Positions 44,038 through 53,100 of a DNA stretch of 64,000 nucleotides are shown in pieces (positions within the stretch are counted from its first letter, which is position 1; every line of letters begins with the position of its first letter). A program made the position numbers and the translations under genes. This stretch comes from Vulcanimicrobiota bacterium. Its GTDB lineage: Bacteria > Vulcanimicrobiota > Xenobia > Xenobiales > JADMJV01. The notes under the pieces were generated by a model. That model was not told where the DNA came from. It worked only from the letters and a program-made list of their open reading frames with translations, and did no database searches. The stretch spans positions 62,001-126,000 of the forward strand of contig JAFKGI010000019.1 of assembly GCA_017307785.1 (NCBI GenBank), read 5' to 3'.

Positions 44038-44474
44038 GATACCGAGAAGCCGGGATAGAGATAGGTCTCGAAAGTCGCCCGTCCGTGCTTGCCACAGGAC
44101 ACTTCCACCACCACTACTTTGAGGGTGGCTCCTTTGGTGCCCACCCTCACCAGCAGGGTATGAGTCTGCCCGTTGGCCTCCACCCGGGGATAGGGGGCGG
44201 GCGGAAAACCTTCGGCTGTTCGCGCGTCGTCGTTGGCCCCGTTGAAGACGAACGTGCCTTCCGGAACGTTGTCGTAGCCGAACTCGTTGACGCGCTCCAG
44301 AAAATCCCGGCCCACCTGGGAAGCCACGGCCATTTCCACCGAGCGCGCATTCATTTCGATGGCGCCGATGAAGCCGGTGGCCAGGGCCAGAATGGCCATG
44401 GCCACGATGCCAAAGGCCATCATGACCTCAGCAACCGTCACCGCTCGGGTCCGTTTTTTCAACGCGAGGCCCAC
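44034..44474 (-). CDS. Prepilin-like protein
   Basis: About 146 residues with a GTG start at 44474, or 142 from the TTG at 44462, which overlaps the upstream TGA (TTGA). The signal is RTRAVTVAEVMMAFGIVAMAILALATGF: Ala at -1 and Glu+5. A small domain with GTKGATLKVVVVEVSCGKHG follows. It resembles PilV/GspI-like minor pilins. It is coupled to both neighbours. Confidence 0.72.
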   Translation of the reverse strand: MGLALKKRTRAVTVAEVMMAFGIVAMAILALATGFIGAIEMNARSVEMAVASQVGRDFLERVNEFGYDNVPEGTFVFNGANDDARTAEGFPPAPYPRVEANGQTHTLLVRVGTKGATLKVVVVEVSCGKHGRATFETYLYPGFSVS

Positions 44475-46306
44475 GTGCGAACCTGGACCGGACCGCGAAT
44501 GCGCAATGCGTTGTCACCGTCTTCGAAGAATTCTTCCACGAAGGTCATGTTGGCACCGCGCCTCATGACCAGCTGACCGGGCCGGAACGACTCGGCAGGA
44601 TTCAAAGGATTGGGCTCCGTTCCTTCGCGTCCGCGACCGTCCACCATAATGGCGCCCAGAGTGGTCACGCTGTTGGCCGCGAAGAAGTGCCCGTTGGTGT
44701 AGATGATGCCCTGGAAGTAGGAACTGCCGGCCTTGGCATAGCTGACGTTGGAGACCTGGACCATCAGTTTGCTCAAGGCATCGGTGCGCCCGGTATTGAC
44801 CACTGCGTCAAAAGCACCCGGGAAAATGCGCGGGCGAGCCACGAACTGATTGGCCACGGTGGCGTCCGGGTCTCCGGTATTGGCGCTGAAAAACTTCTGG
44901 TAGCCGTCGAGTTTTCGCATCATGAAGTCGCGCGACTCGCCTTCCGACTGGGCCGCCAGTTTTGCCTGGAGTTTGCCCAGGTAGTCACCGCCCACCAGAG
45001 CATCTTCCGGATTTACGACCGGAATCGGCACTTCGGTATTATCCGGGTGATACCCCAGTTTACGGGCCTGCAGGTCGAGGGGTCCCCCGCTGCCGACCAC
45101 GGTCGAGGGGTCCGAGCTTTGCAGCAGCTCTCCGGTATCGGCCAGAGCCTGCTTGGTCGCGTCCCAGAGCACCCGCACCTCGGGGTCGCTGGCGGCGAAA
45201 CCCTCCATATATTCTTCCCCGTCGAAGCCCAGCAGATTGACGCCCTTCTTGGACATCACGGCGGCCTTCTCGGTGGACTGCAGAGTCGAGTCGCCCTTGA
45301 AGGTCACTTTGCCGCTGGTCCAGATGGCTCCCTGACCGGAGATGCCGCCGTTGATGGTCAGATCGCCATCCACGTAGAGCTCGCCTCCATCCAGCACCAG
45401 GTCCCCGCTGATGGTGAGATCGCCGGCTTTGTGATAGTCGCCAGCGGGAAGAGTGGTGGTGCCGGCCGGCTGGATGGTAGGCGGTGGAGCGCTGGCGTGC
45501 AGGTTGACCTGACGCTCGATGTCCCCCATGCCGGGAAACTGGCGGTTGGCGGCGCTGCGCTCGAAGGCCCCGACGTCATAGCGAGTGGCGTCGGAGCCAA
45601 AGTCGATCCCGGTGCCCAGAGCGCGAGAATCGACCGAACTCACCTTGCCGGTAATGGTGGCCTTGGCGGTCGTGCTGCCCGGCTCCCAGCTAATGGAGGG
45701 TCCGAGCAGGCTGCGGGAATTGGAGTGAATGCCGGCGGCCACGCGCTGATAGCCTTGAAGGCTATGAATCCCGTCGATGGTGACCGACCCCTTGAGCTCG
45801 ATATTGCCGGAGGTCATCATCGGATACTCCACGTTGATGACGCCGGCGCTGTTGACGATAGCCTCTAGCTGGCGCTGGGCCGCCCCCACCCGGGCGGTCA
45901 CCACGATCAGGGCGGCGCCGCGCGGCACGACTCGGCCCCGGGGCCCGGGTCTCGGAGCAGTGCCGGCAATGTTGTTGATGGAGGCATCGTCGGGAACGGT
46001 ACCGGTGCCTTCGAAGAAGCTGACCCAGTACTTGCCGGGTCGGTTCTGCATGGCTTCGCCGTTGAAACCATCGCGCCAGCCGCCATCGATTTCCAGATGC
46101 GACATCACGTCGGCCAACCCGGATTCGGCCACGTAGAGAGCAGCCACCTGGTCATGCTGGCCACGCGTCAGGTAGTCCTGAGTGGTGACCGCCTTCACCA
46201 GCGATACGAGCATCATCAATAGGACCACCGACATCATAAGAGTCGTGATCAGGGCTATGGCCCGCCGGTCTTGTTGACTCCTCACCTTCCCCACCAACCC
46301 ATTCAA
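44459..46306 (-). CDS. PilX-like protein with bactofilin-like beta-repeat region
   Basis: 615 residues. N-terminal PilX pattern (RAIALITTLMMSVVLLMMLVSLV, then QVAALYVAESGLADVMSHLE). The middle is strand-repeat sequence (GDLTISGDLVLDGGELYVDG, GQGAIWTSGKVTFKGDS) typical of beta-helical or polymer-forming segments. It resembles the protein at 23833-25011 in plan but is longer. First gene of the operon with two prepilin-like genes; probably exported together into a pilus-like assembly. Confidence 0.75.
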   Translation of the reverse strand: MNGLVGKVRSQQDRRAIALITTLMMSVVLLMMLVSLVKAVTTQDYLTRGQHDQVAALYVAESGLADVMSHLEIDGGWRDGFNGEAMQNRPGKYWVSFFEGTGTVPDDASINNIAGTAPRPGPRGRVVPRGAALIVVTARVGAAQRQLEAIVNSAGVINVEYPMMTSGNIELKGSVTIDGIHSLQGYQRVAAGIHSNSRSLLGPSISWEPGSTTAKATITGKVSSVDSRALGTGIDFGSDATRYDVGAFERSAANRQFPGMGDIERQVNLHASAPPPTIQPAGTTTLPAGDYHKAGDLTISGDLVLDGGELYVDGDLTINGGISGQGAIWTSGKVTFKGDSTLQSTEKAAVMSKKGVNLLGFDGEEYMEGFAASDPEVRVLWDATKQALADTGELLQSSDPSTVVGSGGPLDLQARKLGYHPDNTEVPIPVVNPEDALVGGDYLGKLQAKLAAQSEGESRDFMMRKLDGYQKFFSANTGDPDATVANQFVARPRIFPGAFDAVVNTGRTDALSKLMVQVSNVSYAKAGSSYFQGIIYTNGHFFAANSVTTLGAIMVDGRGREGTEPNPLNPAESFRPGQLVMRRGANMTFVEEFFEDGDNALRIRGPVQVRTWASR

Positions 46307-46493
46307 GGCTATCCTTTCAGTCTACCAGAAAAACCCCCATCTGTCTGCTCGCGAGGGGAGGCTTTTAGAAGGGCGGCCAAGGTCCTTCGCGTCCTTCCCG
46401 GGCACCTCCGGCAATCAGGAAAAGGAAGTGGCTTTCGAGAATTCGAACTGCATCGCACGCGTAAGACCTCGAAATCAGAGAGAGAGCGAGCTG

Positions 46494-47357
46494 ATGTTTC
46501 AGAAAGAATGGGAAGTCCTGATCGTTGATGACGAGCCGGATGTGTTTGAAGTCTCTCGATTAGCGCTCAAGAACGTCAAGGTCTATGGAGTTCCCCTCAA
46601 GCTGCACCACTGCGCCAGCAAGGCCGAAGCGGTGGAATTTTTTAAGAGTCGAGGGGACTATGCGCCGGTGCTGGCGGTGGCGCTCATCGACGTGGTGATG
46701 GAGACGGATACGGCCGGGCTGGAATTGTGCAAATTCATCCGCGAAGATCGCCGCAACCAGCTAACTCAGCTATTCATTCGCACCGGCCAGCCCGGAACGG
46801 CTCCAGAACGCGAAGTGGTCGATCGCTACGACATCAACGGCTACTTCACCAAAGCCGAAGCCACCGACTCCAAGCTCTATTCGATGATCAAAAGCGGAGT
46901 GCGCCAGTACTACTGGTCGATCTTGACCCTGCGAGTATTTACCACCATGGGCAACGTCAGCTCGCTGCTCGGTTCGCGGACGGCCATCGCTGAACTCTAC
47001 CAAAAGGGTTTGAATATGGCCTTCCACGAGCCCTCAGGCGAAATCGTGGCCTCCTACACCAACATGAATTTCAGCTACATTTTCGGCGACGTGGTGGCCG
47101 CCTGCGCCGGTTGGACCCCGCAGGAAGCCCTGGCGGCGCGCGATCGCCTCGATCAGAGCGAAGGCGTGGCACTCCCTCCCTTCGGCAAATACGTCCTGGA
47201 CGAGAATCATCAACTGCTGGTCAAGGTCAGTCCCGGCAACGGGCGCAGCGACGCCATCATCGTGGCCACCGTGGCCTTTCAGGTTCCCGAATTTGTTCCC
47301 ACCGTGCTGGCGGCGGCGCTGGCCTCGCAAGGTGCGATCTGGGATGCTTCCCACTGA
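46494..47357 (+). CDS. Response regulator with DUF3369-like region
   Basis: 287 residues. Receiver VLIVDDEPDVFEVSRLAL with phosphoacceptor Asp in VALIDVVMETD, then the conserved IRTGQPGTAPEREVVDRYDINGYF block. That block typifies regulators bearing DUF3369 in c-di-GMP phosphodiesterases. Here no HD or GAF catalytic domain follows; residues 160-287 form an unrecognised domain with MNFSYIFGDVVAACAGW. GAGAGCGAG lies just upstream of the ATG. First of three phosphorelay genes. Confidence 0.8.
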   Translation: MFQKEWEVLIVDDEPDVFEVSRLALKNVKVYGVPLKLHHCASKAEAVEFFKSRGDYAPVLAVALIDVVMETDTAGLELCKFIREDRRNQLTQLFIRTGQPGTAPEREVVDRYDINGYFTKAEATDSKLYSMIKSGVRQYYWSILTLRVFTTMGNVSSLLGSRTAIAELYQKGLNMAFHEPSGEIVASYTNMNFSYIFGDVVAACAGWTPQEALAARDRLDQSEGVALPPFGKYVLDENHQLLVKVSPGNGRSDAIIVATVAFQVPEFVPTVLAAALASQGAIWDASH

Positions 47358-47359
47358 GT

Positions 47360-47896
47360 TTGGACGAACGCGAGGCTCTGCTGCGCCTGGGGGGCAATCG
47401 TGCCCTTTATGACAGGCTGCTCCGCCAGTTCTTGACCCTGGAGTCGCTGCCAGGCCAGATCTCCGAGGCGCTGGCCGCGGGGGAAAGGAGCACGGCCGAG
47501 CGGCTGGCTCACAGCTTGAAGGGTGCGGCCGCTGGGATCGGAGCGGGCACGCTGGCCCGGGTCGCCCGCGAGTTGGAGCAGGCCGTGCGGGAGGGCGCCC
47601 CCTGCGAAGAGTTACGAACTCGGTTACAATCGAGCCTTGAAGCTGTGCTCAGACATGTGCGCGCCACGTTGCCGCCGGAGGAAGTGCTACCGTCCGCGCC
47701 ACCGGCGGCCGATGTGGTCGAACGAATGGACGGCTACCTGCGAGATTTCGACGTGGCCGCGGGCGAGACGCTACAGGCTCACCGGGACTACTTTCGCGAA
47801 CTCCTGGGCGCGGACTTCGAGTCCTTCGAAAAGCAGGTCTCCGGCTACGACTTTGGCGAGGCGCGCGCCACTCTGGCTCGAAGGACAGGCCCATGA
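47360..47896 (+). CDS. Hpt (histidine phosphotransfer) domain protein
   Basis: 178 residues from a TTG two bases after the previous stop. The Hpt motif AHSLKGAAAGIGAGTLARVARELE (phosphoacceptor His in HSLKG) lies near residues 52-75 in a four-helix domain. A C-terminal acidic region of unknown role follows (ERMDGYLRDFDVAAGETL). It would carry phosphate between the flanking receiver proteins. The TTG start lacks a strong ribosome site. Stop overlaps the next ATG. Confidence 0.75.
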   Translation: MDEREALLRLGGNRALYDRLLRQFLTLESLPGQISEALAAGERSTAERLAHSLKGAAAGIGAGTLARVARELEQAVREGAPCEELRTRLQSSLEAVLRHVRATLPPEEVLPSAPPAADVVERMDGYLRDFDVAAGETLQAHRDYFRELLGADFESFEKQVSGYDFGEARATLARRTGP

Positions 47897-49011
47897 GTCG
47901 CATTCTGGTGGTTGAGGATTCGCCGGCAAGCATTCAGGCGTTGGTGGGCGTTTTGCGCGAGCAGGGCTACTCGATCAGCGTGGCCACACACGGCCAGCAG
48001 GCCCTGGAATTACTGGAATCGCTGCGACCCGACCTGATTCTGCTGGACGTGATGATGCCGGAGGTCGACGGCTTCGAGACCTGCTTGCGCATCAAGGCCC
48101 GCGAAGATTGGAAGGAGATTCCCATCATCTTCCTGACCGCACGGACGGATCCGGGAGACATCGTGCGCGGCTTCGAAGTGGGTGCGGTGGATTACGTTTC
48201 CAAGCCCTTCCACGCCCACGAACTGCTGGCCCGGGTCAAAACTCATCTGGCCATGGACCGCCTGCGCCAGGAAAACGAGCGCTTGATTCGTGCCGAGGCC
48301 GAGTTGGCCCGGCATCGCTCGGTGGCCCAGATGGTGGCCGGAGTGGCCCACGAGATCAATACTCCGCTGGGAATTCTCAACACCGCCGCCAGTTTGCTGA
48401 AGAACTGGCTCGCTTCTCCGGAACTGGCCGGCGTTGGCCCGGCCATGCTGGAAGACCTGGTGGACGTCAGCCGCTTGATCGAGCGCAATACGGCTCGGGC
48501 TCACAAGCTGGTGCAGGACTTCAAAAAGGTGTCGGTCCACCAGATTACCGACGTCCTGGAAGAAGTGGGGTTGGCCGAAGTGGTGGCGGAAACGGTCCAC
48601 CTGTTTCGGGTGAGCCAGCGCGGGGGCATGGAAGTCACCATTGCGAACGAGCTTGGCGATGGGGACCGCTGGCTGGGCTATGCCGGTTCCTTGTCCCAGG
48701 TGCTTCTGAACCTGCTGAGCAACGCACAGCGCTATGCGGGCGGGGGCACGGTGGAGGTGGCGCTCTCGGGTGATGACCAAGGCTACTCTCTGCGCGTCCG
48801 CGATTGGGGCGCAGGGATCCCCCCTGAGCATCTCGGACGGGTCTTCGAGCCGTTTTTCACCACCGGTCGCTCCCAGGGCGGCAGCGGTCTGGGGTTGTCG
48901 ATCGTGCACAACATCGTGACCGCCCACTTAAAGGGCGAAATCTCGTTGGAGTCCCGCCTCGGGGAGGGTACCACCGTGTCGTTGCGCTTACCGCGTCGGG
49001 TCTCCCCTTAG
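47893..49011 (+). CDS. Receiver domain-histidine kinase hybrid
   Basis: 372 residues. Residues 1-120 are an intact receiver (ILVVEDSPAS, LILLDVMMPEVDGFET, LTARTD, SKPF), followed by HisKA (MVAGVAHEINTPLGILNTAAS) and HATPase (LLSNAQRYAG, RDWGAGIPPEHLGRVF, GGSGLGLSIVHNIV). Cytoplasmic. With the upstream receiver and Hpt genes it could form a phosphorelay. The ATGA overlap with the Hpt gene shows coupling. Its end overlaps the convergent L,D-transpeptidase by four bases. Confidence 0.92.
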   Translation: MSRILVVEDSPASIQALVGVLREQGYSISVATHGQQALELLESLRPDLILLDVMMPEVDGFETCLRIKAREDWKEIPIIFLTARTDPGDIVRGFEVGAVDYVSKPFHAHELLARVKTHLAMDRLRQENERLIRAEAELARHRSVAQMVAGVAHEINTPLGILNTAASLLKNWLASPELAGVGPAMLEDLVDVSRLIERNTARAHKLVQDFKKVSVHQITDVLEEVGLAEVVAETVHLFRVSQRGGMEVTIANELGDGDRWLGYAGSLSQVLLNLLSNAQRYAGGGTVEVALSGDDQGYSLRVRDWGAGIPPEHLGRVFEPFFTTGRSQGGSGLGLSIVHNIVTAHLKGEISLESRLGEGTTVSLRLPRRVSP

Positions 49012-50021
49012 CGAACGGCGCCCTGGGTGCCGACCGGGACCAGTTTGTGCAACTCCCAGGCGTCAAAGGGAAGCATTCGCATGCAACCGTGGGACTCGGC
49101 CTGCTTGCCGATGCCGGACCATTCATGGCGGGGAACGCCGTGGAAAAGGATGGTGGAGCCATTCAAACGCAGGCGTGCGGGACCGAGCGGATTGTTGGGA
49201 CCAGGCCCCACCGGCTTGGCGTTCCTGGCCCAGTCGGAGGCGGGCGGATTCCAGGTGGGCTTTTCATCCACGTTGGTGATGGTGAAAGACATCTTGGGGG
49301 TGGGATGCTTGGCCGAACCCGACGAGAAGGGGTAGGTCTTGAAAGTCTTACCGGTTTCGGCGTCGATCAGGCGCACTTCTTGCTTGGAGAGGTCCGCGTC
49401 CAGGCGGACGTTCTTGGGAGCGGACCGATAGAATTCCGGTCCGTTGAGATCCAGCGGGGTGTTTTTTTCCCAGAACAAGGTGTTCCAGAGCTGACCGAAG
49501 GTGAAGCGACCCACTTCCCCGCTGACCGGCAGTTCGTGTTCGGCCTGAAACTTTTTGACCGCCGCCTCGGTATCGGAGTCGAACGTTCCTGTCACCTTCA
49601 AGGGATACAACTGACTGAGACCCTTCTGCAGGCGGGCCACCGGATCGCCGCGGTGTCCCAGTTTTAGCGAGTCTTTGTGGAGGTCGACTTGTTTGACGTC
49701 CTTGATCACCGTGAAAGGAACTTTGGCAGCGGGCTGAGGGCTGGACAGGTTGTTTAGCCCGGAGCGAATCAGATCTCCAATGGCATCAGCCCGGGCCGCC
49801 GTAGCCCCCAGAAAAGGCATCAAACCCACCACGGCCGAGGCCATCATGGTCATACGGGCTACCGAGCGCGGTGGCCCGGCCGGTTTCGGAGCGAGACGCG
49901 GCATCAAGTTGAGGTCGGAAGGCCGGGAGAGCACGACCTCGTCGCCACCTTCCCAGCGAAGGCTGGTCTTTCCCATCGTGTAACCGGCTCGAGCGGGGTG
50001 GTTGGTGGCTGCAATTCTCAT
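49008..50021 (-). CDS. L,D-transpeptidase with peptidoglycan-binding domain
   Basis: 337 residues. A signal-anchor lies at about 55-80 (MTMMASAVVGLMPFLGATAARA). A PG_binding_1 repeat (about 120-165: VARLQKGLSQLYPLKVTGTFDSDTEAAVKKF) precedes a YkuD catalytic domain, with the active-site block ILFHGVPRHEWSG...SHGCMRM (Cys of SHGC, His before it). It makes 3-3 cross-links or attaches proteins to peptidoglycan in the periplasm. The cytoplasmic N-terminus of about 55 residues is longer than usual. AGGATAG precedes the ATG. Confidence 0.9.
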   Translation of the reverse strand: MRIAATNHPARAGYTMGKTSLRWEGGDEVVLSRPSDLNLMPRLAPKPAGPPRSVARMTMMASAVVGLMPFLGATAARADAIGDLIRSGLNNLSSPQPAAKVPFTVIKDVKQVDLHKDSLKLGHRGDPVARLQKGLSQLYPLKVTGTFDSDTEAAVKKFQAEHELPVSGEVGRFTFGQLWNTLFWEKNTPLDLNGPEFYRSAPKNVRLDADLSKQEVRLIDAETGKTFKTYPFSSGSAKHPTPKMSFTITNVDEKPTWNPPASDWARNAKPVGPGPNNPLGPARLRLNGSTILFHGVPRHEWSGIGKQAESHGCMRMLPFDAWELHKLVPVGTQGAVR

Positions 50022-50153
50022 GGGGCTATCCTAAAGGCCCGGAGCCCGGTCTCCGAAGCCTCTCAAGTTAACGTTTTCGGCACTCTGTTGCCGCTTTGTG
50101 AAGAAAGATCGACAAGGTTAAACTTCTGGGGGCAACGTCCGATAGCACACCTT

Positions 50154-53100
50154 ATGGGACAACCACCTACCGGCTTCGTCTTTCAGGAGCGACTCTACGC
50201 CAGCCAGCGCTCCATCGTCAGCCGTGCGCTGCGTCTGACCGACGGCTCGCACGTGATCCTCAAGCAGGCGGCCGCGGGGGTGCCCGAGAGTGTGGGTCTC
50301 TCCCGCTTCGAACACGAACTGGAACTGCGCCGCGGTCTGTGCATGGATCACGTGGTCGGCGCCTACGGCCTGACTACCGCCGACGACACCGTCTACCTGG
50401 TGCTGGAGGACCTGGGCGGAGATTCTCTGCAAAACTATCTAGAGAGCGGTCCGCTCCCCCTGGGCGAAGCGCTGGTTCTGGCCAACCGGCTGGTTCAGGC
50501 GGTGGGAAGCTTACACCAATCCGGGGTGCTGCACCGAGATATCAATCCTGACAACATCATCTATCACCCGGCCAGTGGAACTCTCAAAATCAGCGACTTT
50601 GATTTGTCCAGTCGGCTCGATGCCGCCGGTTTCGTGCCTTCCATGGCCGTCGAAGGCACGCTGGCCTACCTGTCGCCCGAGCAGACCGGGCGCCTCAGCT
50701 ACCCACTGGGATTCGCCTCCGACCTTTACTCGCTGGGCGTCACCCTCTTTCAAATCCTGACCGGTCGCGTTCCCTTCGAGAGTGACGACCCGTTGCGCCT
50801 GATCCACTGCCACCTGGCCGTGGAACCGACCCGGGTGGACCAATTGAACCCGCGCATTCCGCCGCTGGTGGCCGACATCGTGGCCCGCTTGCTGGCCAAG
50901 TCGCCGCCGCTGCGCTATCAAACCGCCGCCGGTCTGGAAGCCGACCTTCAAGAGTGCGCGCGCCAGTTCCAGCGCACCGGCTGGGTCGAGGAATTTCCGC
51001 TAGGACGGGCGGACCAGCAAGAGAAATTCGAAGTGCCCAGTCACCTCTACGGGCGCGAAGCAGAGTCTCAGGAGTTGTTCGCGGCCTTCGAGCGAGTGTC
51101 TCAGGGAGCCAACGAAGTGGTGCTGGTGGCCGGCGCCTCGGGAGTCGGCAAAAGCACCCTGATTCACCAACTCACCGAACCGGTGGGACGCAGCCGGGGC
51201 TTCTTCCTGACCGGGAAATTCGATCAAATGCACGGCGAAGTGCCCTGCAGCGCTCTGCTGGACGCCCTGGGACAACTGGTGGGCCAGTTGCTGACCGAGA
51301 GCGAGGAGCGCCTGCAGTACTGGAAGCAGCGCCTCTACGATGAGTTGGAGGCCGGTCTGCCGCTACTGGTGGAGTCGTTGGCCGAACTGGAGTTGATCGT
51401 GGGGCCACAGCCGGCTCCCTCGGCTATCGCCCCGGCCGCCGCCCAGGGCCGTTTCTTGGCCACCTTCCAACAGTTCATTCAGCTGTTTGCCAGCCGGGAA
51501 AATCCGCTGGTTTTGTTTTTGGACGACGTGCAGTGGGCTGATGCCCTGACGCTTCACCTGCTGTCCCAACTGGCCCACTCCGAGGACGCGCCGGCTATGC
51601 TGCTGGTGCAGGCCTATCGCGACCAGGAAGTGGTGCCCGGCCATCCTTTCCACCTGGCCCTATCCGAGCAACGGCGCCGGCGCCAGGGAGTCACGATGCT
51701 GCACGTCGGCCCCCTGGCCGCTGCTCAGGTCAACCGTATGCTGGCCGACTGCCTGCGCCGCTCCCCCGCCGACGTGGAAGAGCTCAGTCAGATCATCGCC
51801 GAGAAAACCGAAGGCAACCCCTTCTTCCTACGCCAGTTCCTGACCACTCTGCACCGCGACGGGCATCTCCCCTACCGAGCCGAGCTGGGCGGCTTCGACT
51901 TCGACCTGGAAGTGGTACGAGGAGCCGCCATCACCGACAACGTGGCCAGCCTGCTGGCCCACAACTTGAAACGCCTGCCCGAGCATTCCCTGCGACTGCT
52001 GATGCTGGCGGCCGCCCTGGGCAACCGTTTCCAACTCTCGACCCTGGCTTCCGTTTCCTTCATCTCGCAGGCCAAGGTCGCCGCCCATCTGCAGGCGGCC
52101 GTGCAACTGGGCCTGCTGCTGCCGACCGGCGGGCGCGAGCCCGGCTACTGCTTCCAACACGATCGGGTGCAAAGAGCCGCTTACGAAACCGTGCCGGAAC
52201 AGGAAAGGCCGCTGCTGCACGACACCATCGGCCAGATCTTGCTCGAGCAACTCAGCCCGGAGCAGTTGGAGGAACGGCTCTTTGAGGTGGTCGGCCATCT
52301 CAATCGCGCCCACAGCCGACCCGAGCAGCGCCTGCGGCTGGCGAAACTCAACGCGCGCGCCGGCGACAAGGCCCATCAGGTGGCGGCCTACGACCTGGCC
52401 TGCGCCTCTTATCGCACGGCCGCCGGCTTGCTCGACTGGAACGAGGAGCCGGAGCTGTGCTACCAGGTTCACTACAACCTGGCCGAGAGCTTACGATTGG
52501 GAGCCCGCATGGCGGATTCTCTGGAGCTGGTCGAAGCCACCCTCGAGCACGTGCGGGAAGCCAGCCAGCTGGCCGAGCTAGAAGCGCTGCGCATGGGGCT
52601 TTTCCAATCGCAGGGTGACTTCTTGACGGCTCTCGACTGCGTGCGTCGGGCGGCTGGTTTGCTGGGCCTGGATTTGCCCCGGGACTGTCGCCTGCAGGCG
52701 GACGCCGAGGTGGCCCGGGTGCTGGACTGGATCGAGCAGGGGCCGGTGGAACGATTGCTGGACCTGCCCGAGCTGGAAGACGAGCGCCTGGTCACCCTGA
52801 TGGGAGTTTTGACGGCCGCCATTCCCTCCGCCTACCAGGCCGACCGCGACCTGGGCGAGCTGATCATCGCCAAGATGGTCAGCCTCTCTTTCGAACACGG
52901 CAACTGCCTCTATTCGGCCCGGGCCTACTGCACTTTCCATCAGATCCTCCAGGTGCGCGAGCTGCCAGATGCCGCCTATCGCTTTGCTTGCGCCGGGCGC
53001 GAGCTCAATCGCCGGCGTCGCGAACCAAGCGTGCGACCGGCCATCGAATTCCTGCACGGCTTCTTCGTGGCACCATGGATCTGTCCGTGGGATACCTGTC

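Noticed and set aside
49998..50153. Upstream extension of the kinase-STAND gene
   Set aside because: It overlaps the transpeptidase N-terminus on the other strand and does not resemble a kinase N-terminus. The ATG at 50154 does.
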